Notes under the pieces: generated by a model
What the model saw: the letters and a program-made list of their open reading frames with translations, nothing else
Database searches by the model: none
What the model was told of the DNA's origin: nothing
Assembly: GCA_030268105.1 (NCBI GenBank)
Contig: BSDZ01000024.1
Location: forward strand, 930,001 to 994,000
Direction of reading: 5' to 3'
Length of the DNA stretch: 64,000 bases
DNA from: Volvox africanus
Lineage: Eukaryota > Chlorophyta > Chlorophyceae > Chlamydomonadales > Volvocaceae
Shown: positions 36,301 through 45,100 of the stretch, piece by piece
Position numbering within the stretch: position 1 is the first letter of the stretch
Layout of the letters: each line of letters begins with the position of its first letter
Made by a program: the position numbers and the translations under genes

Positions 36301-39300
36301 GATTAGTTTTCAATGCAAGGATCAAGATTAAAACTTGGTAGTTGCACACCGAGCGGTTGTAAATCCATCGGTCTTGGTCCTCTGCTGATAATAGATCCTC
36401 CCGTCATATACCCCGCTTTCTGGTCACTGATCACCGCTCCCTTGTTGATACTGGTCATTGAGCCGCCTCTAGCCCCGAATTTCATAAAATTATCCAGACC
36501 GCCTGCAAATACTTCAGTTGTTGCTAGCAGGGAAAGTATTATCAGTACTAATCCGCATCTTATAAGTGCAAGTTGGTACCCCACAACAACTCTAAAATCC
36601 CAAATCAACATTTTTGGGTCTTCTTCCGCGTGGAGCTTTATATATTTTCCCATACACTTACCTCTTCACTGCTAATCGTTGTTTTTCCATGCTATAGGCA
36701 TGTCCCAGCACTACGTTATTATGAAGCTCGGAAAGACTTATGAACCCTCTTGCCAGCTCAAATAACTCACTTGCATCCTTACTTATTGCAACTAATGTCG
36801 GGACGGCCTTAATCCCAAGTTGCGCTGCTATCTTTCCTTGCGGAGTATCAAGACCTGTCACACTTAAAGTAAACCCGTATTCTTTGGCAAAGTTGTTTAC
36901 AACAGGCATAAACCCTTTACAGTAATGACAATCGTCATTTGCAAACAGCACCAGATCGAACTTGCTTGCAAATTCCCTGATTATTTTTATTTTCTCTTCT
37001 TCGGCTACCTTACGCTTGATTTTATTGGCAAACACGTTAGTAGGCAGTTCAATCTCATCGGCTATTTCAGGATTGGTAAAATTAGCCATATCACTTGCAT
37101 TTGATAGACGAATAGTCCCGTCATACATTTCCTGTTCCAGTTTCTTGTATTTTACTGTTGCCTCTCTTAAGAGCTGAGGCGGCGTATCCTTTCTAAAGGC
37201 AAGCTCGATCATCTGGTTTCTTGCATCATCCAGAACTTTACGCCTTGTCTCTATGGCTTTTTCCGCTTCAAGAGGTGTAGGTATATAATCTTCCTGCGTT
37301 TTACTTTGATCACCGTAAGCTTTATCCTCAAACCAGTAAAAACCGCGATATCTTTCACTCCCTTGGTAAAAATGACCGGCGTTTGCCCTAGCCTCATATG
37401 TAGTTGCAAGGATTAAAATAAGAATAATTTTACTAATATTTCTGCTCATAATACTTCTCATTTCCCTTGTGTTTTAGAGAGACGATCAAAAGAGTTTTGG
37501 ACTCTCATTTCTACGTCATTAATATTCGGCATAACCACTTTGCCAAATATTTCCGCAGCAAGAGCAGAAAAATCTATCTGACTAAAATCTACTAAACTTA
37601 AGTCTTCTATAGTAAGGCCTCTACAATATGGATTATTGTCGCTACCGAATCCTTCAGGGCCGGGAAAATGCCCACGAAGAGCAGGTTGTAACCTCGCCTG
37701 AATCTGAATAATCTTCTCCAGCATATTGGAAAAGCAGCAATAATAATGGTATTAGCAACGTATAAACGCCAATCGATAAAGTTTTGACACGCATGCGCTG
37801 TATGGGCTGTTGGAAGTTGCTGCGTGTTTGGACAACGTATGTGACCATGTGGTCCATTCCCTCTCTCACACCCACTCTTTCCTTCCATCTTTCTTTCCTC
37901 CAACACATGTGCTGATAGTTCTAAATGACCGTGGCCTACTTCCCGAAAGACCCCAAAGGATGCACATGCAACTACTCTTGAAAATCTAACAGCACAGAAA
38001 ACGTCAGATACTCCGCCCTCACGGCTAAGCAGGCGATATTTTCGTGCACACCTTCTGTTCCGCCAGCTTCCCCACATTGGCCAGCAGCTGCTTCAGCTGC
38101 TCCTCAAGCGCCTTCACCTGGTCTCCCAGCTGACGGTTGCGAGAAGTGATAGCACCTGTCGCAGACGCCAGCTCTGCAGCCGCTGCCGCCACTGAGTTGG
38201 CGGCTATTGCTGTTGATGAGGATGGCGCCGCCACCTTGCCGCCCTTCTGGTCTGAGGCAGTGGTCGCAGCGGCAGTCTCCGCCGGGCGGTTTTGCTGGAG
38301 CTCCTTGATGCGCCGATCCAGCTCCGCCAGTGCAGCTGGCAGGGACGCGGCAAGCCGTGAGACGTCATCCATGGCGACAGAGCTGCTGTCCCCGGGCAAT
38401 GGTCCGGCACTGGTCTTAGATCCGATGGTCGCATCAGACCAAGCGGTACGGCCTCCTGTAGGGGCTCCTGAAGCCCATGCTGGGTCAGCTGCGGTGCCAG
38501 TCGGCGATGTCAGCTGTCGCATTGCCATGTCGCCATCGTCCGTGGAAGTGACAGCCGCAGCGGCAGCTGCTGCTGCCGCCGACGCCGCTGCGGCCGCAGC
38601 CGCCACCTCGACCTCTAATTGCTCTGCGCGTTCCACTGCCGCCTCTGCTGCAGCTCGGGCAGCGGCAGCATCATCCTTAGCACCCTTCTGTTCCTTCTGT
38701 AGTGCGGCCACAATGTCCTGCAACTTCTTAACCTTCTCCCTGTCTTCAGCCGCAGCTGCAGCAAGCGCAGCCAAGTCAGCATCACTGGCACCAGCTCCAG
38801 CACCGGCGGCGCCACCCCGGCCCCTGCGTGCAGCGTTCTTGAGGATCTCTCCCAGGGCCATTTGGATGGCGTTGATATCGCCACGAATGCCAGCCAGCAG
38901 TGCATCGCGGGCCGCCTTGCCTGCGGGATTGGCAGTCTTGCTAGCAGCACCTGCAGCCGCCGTCGCCACTCCCTTCTTCTGCTGGTCGCTACTGATGCTA
39001 TTCGCCGTGGCACCACCAGCGGGGGCCTTATGAACATCACTGGCAGACGCTGTCCCCTCGTCCTTACTGTCACCCTACGGCGGTACCACATCATGTAGGC
39101 ATCAGGACAGTTACGAGTACAAATTGGTTTAAGGGCCTGCAAGGACAGCAACGAAGGCTACCTGGAGCTAGGACAGCTTGCGTATCACGCACTGGAGCAG
39201 CGTGTGACAGGGCTGGGTCGTAATGGAGCTCATGATGACGGCTGTGAGTGACCCTTCCGAAGCCACCACCGCAGAGGACTGACACCGCAGATTTATCAAC

Positions 39301-42108
39301 AAGTTCATGGACGTAATAAATTTGGCAGTTACGTCCATGACCCGGCACACTAGCTATTACCCTTACTCTCTTGCAACCCCTACCTTTTTTCCTAAAACTG
39401 TGAAAACGAGCCAAGCAAGACACCCGTCCGTCCATATTGGATCAAGTGCACTTGTTTCACACACGTATAAGCGGGGGCTTTTCGCGCGTGGCAATAATTG
39501 ATACGCACCTGTTGTTCTGACAGCTTGCCCACATTGGCCAGCAGCTGCTTCAGCTGCTCCTCAAGCGCCTTCACCTGGTCTCCCAGCTGACGGTTGCGAG
39601 CGGTAATAGCACCTGTCGCAGACGCCAGCTCCGCAGCCGCTGCCGCCACTGAGTTGGCGGCTTTTGCTGTTGATGATGATGGCGCCGCCACCTTGCCGCC
39701 CTTCTTGTCTGTGGCAGTGGTCGCAGGCCCCTCGTCCGCCGGGCGGTTTTGCTGGAGCTCCTTGATGCGCCGATCCAGCTCCGCCAGTGCAGCTGGCAGG
39801 GACGCGGCTAGCCGTGCTATGTCGTCCGTGGCGGCAGAACTGCCGGCACCCTTGCCGGCAGGCAATCCAGCTCCGGATTCCCCGGAGACGACTTTGCCGC
39901 CCTCACCAAATCCCGCAGCTCTGGAACCAACTGAGACCTCTGATGCCCCCGCCGGATCTGTTATTGCCATCAATCCCATTCCCGCTGCTGACACATCACC
40001 ACTGCCATCAGCAGAAGCAATAGCCGCCGCAGCAGCAGCAGCAGCAGCCGATGCCGCAGCAGCCGCCGCTGCTGCCTCAAGCTGACCTTGCTCCGCGCGT
40101 TCTGCAGCGTCTGCTGCCACTGCCCGTGCCACAGCCGCATCATCTTTGGCGGCCTTTACGGCATCGAACGCCTCATTGGCACGCGCACCGCTGCCTGCCA
40201 ACTCCTTCTGCAGGGCCGCCACCAGGTCTTGAAGCTTCCGTAGCTTTTCCCTGTCTTCAGCCGCAGCTGCAGCGAGTGCAGCCAAGTCAGCATCACTGGC
40301 ACCAGCTCCAGCACCGGCGGCGCCACCCCGGCCCCTGCGTGCGGCGTTCTTGAGGATCTCTCCCAGAGCCATTTGGATGGCGTTGATGTCACCACGAATG
40401 CCAGCCAGCAGTGCGTCGCGGGCAGCCTTACTTGCGGCAGGAGCCTTACCAGGACCTCCTGCCGCCACCGCTGACTTCTGCTGCTGCTCCGTGGGAGCGG
40501 ACCTACCGCCGGCCGCTATACCAGCGGCACCATTAACCCCATCCGCACCGACGGCGCCTGTAGCACCGACGGCGCCTGCCGCTCCCATGGCTCCAGCAGC
40601 ACCATCCCTTGCCTCCATCGGTTGCTGCGGAACGGAGTCGGACATGAAGCTTCGGAAGTGGCACCCTGTCTCATGTAATCCTGTCACTTAAAATCCTGTC
40701 TCTTATCATCCTGTCTCTTATCATCTATTCGCTTATCATCCTTTCGCTTATAATCCTTTCGCTTATAATCCTGGGTGGGTTCACCCAGTAACGTAACATC
40801 CCGGCGGTACTTGCGAGGCCGGCATTACAGCCTAGGCCCGAGTGAACTAACTGATGAAAGTGTGTGTCCTAGGCATCGAGATAGCAACCCCTGAAGGGGA
40901 GATAAACTACAGCCCCCTACTTAAACAGTTCGTAGGACTTGGCAGCTATGGTATTAATTACCCATGACGCGTACCTGCTGCTCCGCCAGCTTGCCCACAT
41001 TGGCCAGCAGCTGCTTCAGCTGCTCCTCGAGCGCCTTCACCTGGTCTCCCAGCTGACGGTTGCGAGAAGTGATTGCACCTGTGGCCGCCGCCAGCTCCGC
41101 AGCCGCTGCCGCCACTGAGTTGGCGGCTATTGCTGTTGATGAGGATGGCGCCGCCACCTTGCCGCCCTTCTTGTCTGAGGCAGTGGTCGCAGCGGCAGTC
41201 TCCGCCGGGCGGTTTTGCTGGAGCTCCTTGATGCGCCGATCCAGCTCCGCCAGTGCAGCTGGCAGGGACGCGGCAAGGCGCGCCACATCATCAGCTGCGG
41301 TTGCGGAGCCGCTGGAGGCACCTGTGGTCATCGCACCGGAAACGTCTCCTGCTGGATTTCGTCCTGTGGATGAGACCCTCTGGGCGCCATTCACGTCGCC
41401 TCCCGACGAGGACGTCGAGTCTCCTTCGCCAGCCGTCTCCGCTTTGGACGTTGACGTGACAGCCGCAGCCGCGGCCGCTGCTGCCGCCGCTGCTGCTGCA
41501 GCCGCTGCAGCCACTTCTGCCTCCAGCTCCTCCGCACGCTGCGCGGCCGCCTCCGCTGCCGTCCGTACTGCAGCCGCATCCTCATCAACTGACTTAAGTT
41601 TCCCTTCTAGTGCCGCCACGCGACGCTCCAGCGCTGTCAGGCGATCCAAGTCCACGCCATCTCCCTTCTCACCCGCCAACCCATCTTTTCCATCCTTCCC
41701 GTCCTTTCCTGCAGAGGCCGCCACGCCGGCCAACGTCCCCAACGCCTTGAGCTGCTCCATTTGTTTCCTCTGCTCCGCCAGCTGCTGATCGCGCTGCGCC
41801 GCTGCGGCCTTGAGGTCGTCCAGTTCCTTGTCACGTTGCGCCGCTGCCGCGGCTGCTGCCGCCAGCTCTTTTTCGCGGCGGTCCCCTGCGGCCTTTTCCT
41901 TAGCGAGTCCAGCCTCACATGCAGCCAGCCGCTCCAGAATTGAGGTGGCAGACCCACGTCCAAGTTCACCTAAGGATGCGACGTCACCCTTGCCACCGGT
42001 TGCGGCGGCAGCGGCGGCCAGCTGAGCCGCCGCCGCGGTGGCACGGGCTTCCTCCAGGGCCGCAGCTTGTGCCTGCACAGCGCACGCAAGCAGGAGCAAT
42101 TTTGGAGC

Positions 42109-42142
<34 letters not shown>

Positions 42143-45100
42143 ATGATCCACGAAACATATGCCACTGATAGGAAAGGAAGGGCACAAAGGACACGTCATA
42201 AGGACTAATCGCCAGACCAAGTCGTCGTTGTGTCCCTCTCAGACGTTGTGTCCCTTTCACCGAGCCTCGCTCCGAATCTCATGTCGTCCTCTGACCTTCT
42301 GCCCGCGACCAGGCCCCGTAAGCCCATCCGTTGAAATTCATTAGGATCAAGTTACAGACTTTGCATGATCCTTTTGTGCGATATATCAACACACACGACC
42401 CACAAACACACACGCACACACGCACAGACACGCATACACAGGCACAGACAAGTGGGACAGGGAGAGCAGTTAGGCAGACAGATGGACACGTAGTCAAACA
42501 GATGGACAGAAAGATCGGCACACGGGCCGTCCGAGCACTCACGCACCCGCATCTGACGCTCCATAGCCTCAAGCCGCTTCTGTAGCTGCGCGGCGACGCC
42601 GTCGCCCACGATATCGCCTTCTCCGGAGGGCGGCGTCTCGAAGGCCCGGATGGGCTTGCCCGCCAGCGGGTCACTGCTGCCGTCGTTCTTGAAGGCGGCA
42701 AGGACGGCCTGGCCCTGGGGGCAATGAACATGGCGGTTTCGATGAGGAAAACAGCAGTACCCGTCAAGATACAACGAAGCCGCGGTAAGCGTTTGCAGTA
42801 GGCAGGCGAACGCAGCAGTGACCCGGTCCACATCGCACAGCAAGCGAAAATAATGGCCGGTAATGCATGGTCCAGGAGGGAGAAACTAGGCGTAGATCAT
42901 AAACCCCTAAAACCTTACAACCCTAAAAACATTATTATTAAAAGACAAAAGCAGGTAGAGAGCGATCATCAACAGCAACTTGGAACGTTCATAACGTCGT
43001 CTTAAATACATTTAATATACATCCGAATTAATTTATTATTAAAATTGCTGCCATAATTTACATATATATGTCCTGTCATCGGTGCCTATACCGTTTCTCT
43101 CCATCACGCACCTGAGGGAGGGAGGCGATGCCGCTCAATGTGCGTCCCGCCGACATCGTTCCACCCCCCAACAGGGGTTCCTTGATGAGGGATTCGCCGT
43201 TGTCGGTTGCGTTGCCGAATGCCTGTCGCGGTAGCGGGGATAGGCCGTTGCCCAGAGGTCCAGGGGACCCCATGCCGCCGCCAGGCCCGCGGCCCTTACT
43301 GGCCAAAGAGGCAAGACCCAAGCCGTTTGGAAGGGAAGTGGTGACGCCTTCTGAGGGAGCAGCGCCGGTCAGGTCCAGATTCTTTTGAGAGAAGTACTGC
43401 ACGATGGGGAGAGGGAGAATTGAAGAGGGAGAGGGAGAGGGAGAAGGAGAGTCAGTGACATGCGTCAGCTAGAACAGCAGATAGCACGACTGGGAGTACT
43501 AATCGTGTACCATCATTCGGGCTTAGGGGCTAGCGCTCGCGCTTCTTGAGCGTGTGCGTCAGCGTGTGTCTGTGTTATCCTGTGGGATGGCGAGACAGCG
43601 CAACCAGCACCAGCACCAGCACCAGCACGATGTGTATTACCAACAGTTAGGCGTCTAACCACTGCACGGAAGTACGGATCACACCTCCCTTCCTCCTCTC
43701 CCCTTTCCCCTTTCCCCTTCCTCTTCCCCCCTTTCCTCCTTTCCCCTTCCTCCTTTCCCCTTCCTCATTTCCCCTTCCCTCTTCACCAGTTGCGAGAACC
43801 GAAACAATGCGTCGTGCATCCAGCAAAACGCTTTTCATATCGTACCTTGCTACGCGGTTTTGTGATAGGTGGGCGGTCGGGCAAGCTGGTGCCCTGCTGG
43901 GCAGGCAGCTTGGGTAAGCCCTGTTGCACGGTGCCGAACTCGTCCACGGGCAGCTCCTGATCCGCGAAGTACGTGCCTGGGTCGTCTTCGTACCGATAAC
44001 CTGCGCCGAATACGGCATCCTACACCGGGCGGGTCGGCAGGGTGCGGACACAAACCTCACACGGCGTGCACCGGGCGTGCAGAAAAACCGGGATCGTCGG
44101 ACCCCGGAGTGCTGGCATAACCCTAGCCCCGCACGCTGATGGATAGCTCGGATGGTCGGGCCGCTTGACCGAAACAAGGGAAGCGGCGGACGGTGGCTGG
44201 AGTGGGGAAGGAATGCGTGCCGTCTTACGCAACGCAGCCAACTTCTGCCCTCAGCCAATGACAGCCACAGCCACATCTTGTCGCGGATTTTCACAACAAA
44301 GATACACATGTGAATGTGTATTTGTACCAGTCATACGTACATGTGAACATATTTGCTCGTAAGCACACGCACACATGCAGCCACGACATGGCCACATACA
44401 CACACGCAGACAGACAGACAGACAGACACACTGAATACACAAAAATACACAAGCACAACACATACACGCACCCACCATGGGCGGCGGCCCCGAGGGTCGC
44501 AACTTAATTCCCAGAGTGTTTGCGGCCGACCAAACGTCCGCTCCGCTCTCCTCCGCCAGTGCCGCCAATGCGCGAAGGAATTGGGGATATCCCATCTTTC
44601 GGGTGCCGGGGGCCTTGCACTTGGTGAACACGAGGTCTACAGAGACGATGCTTAGAGGGCCTGCGGTGCAAGATACAGAGTTACAAAATGCAGTTAGAAG
44701 ATAAAGATACTCCACGCCGCAACCCGCAATCCGATATACCAGCTTGCTATATCATATTTCAGGATAGCGTAACGTTTAGTCCAGGCGAGGCTCCTCTCCC
44801 CTCCCCCTCAACACCAGGCCCCATCCTCACCGTTGGGTTGCATAAGGCCCATATCCGACACCACTTTCTGTAGTTGTATGCTTGTCATTCGCGGCTCATT
44901 GTAGTCTGCATCGCTGACCAGCCGGCCTTGACCTGGTGAGACTGCATAGCGATGGTACACGCGGCGCAGCAGCTCGGCGCGCTCGGCACCGCGGGGAATG
45001 CCGGGCACCTTGGACGCCACCTTAATGCGATGCTCACGAGCCTGGCGGGCCTGCCAGTAAGAGAGGCGCTCACAGTGGGAAATGAACTCGTGGGGCGGGT

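Larger units (their letters stand above)
34357..37747 (-). mobile_element. RAGE-like fragment, copy 3
   Basis: Identical layout to copy 1 at +12,684 bp; lies in the A4-B3 intron. Confidence 0.85.
31408..37749. repeat. 6,342 bp tandem unit, copy 3
   Basis: Contains A3, B3 and insert 3. A3 has g31482, a31764 and g32059 where copies 1 and 2 have t, g and t; the last changes Gln to Pro. Confidence 0.95.

Noticed and set aside
21673..37747. Bacterial contig mis-joined to algal DNA
   Set aside because: Not excluded, but the same two borders recur three times with copy-specific base differences nearby, and the empty paralogous site fits to the base; a chance mis-join would not produce this.
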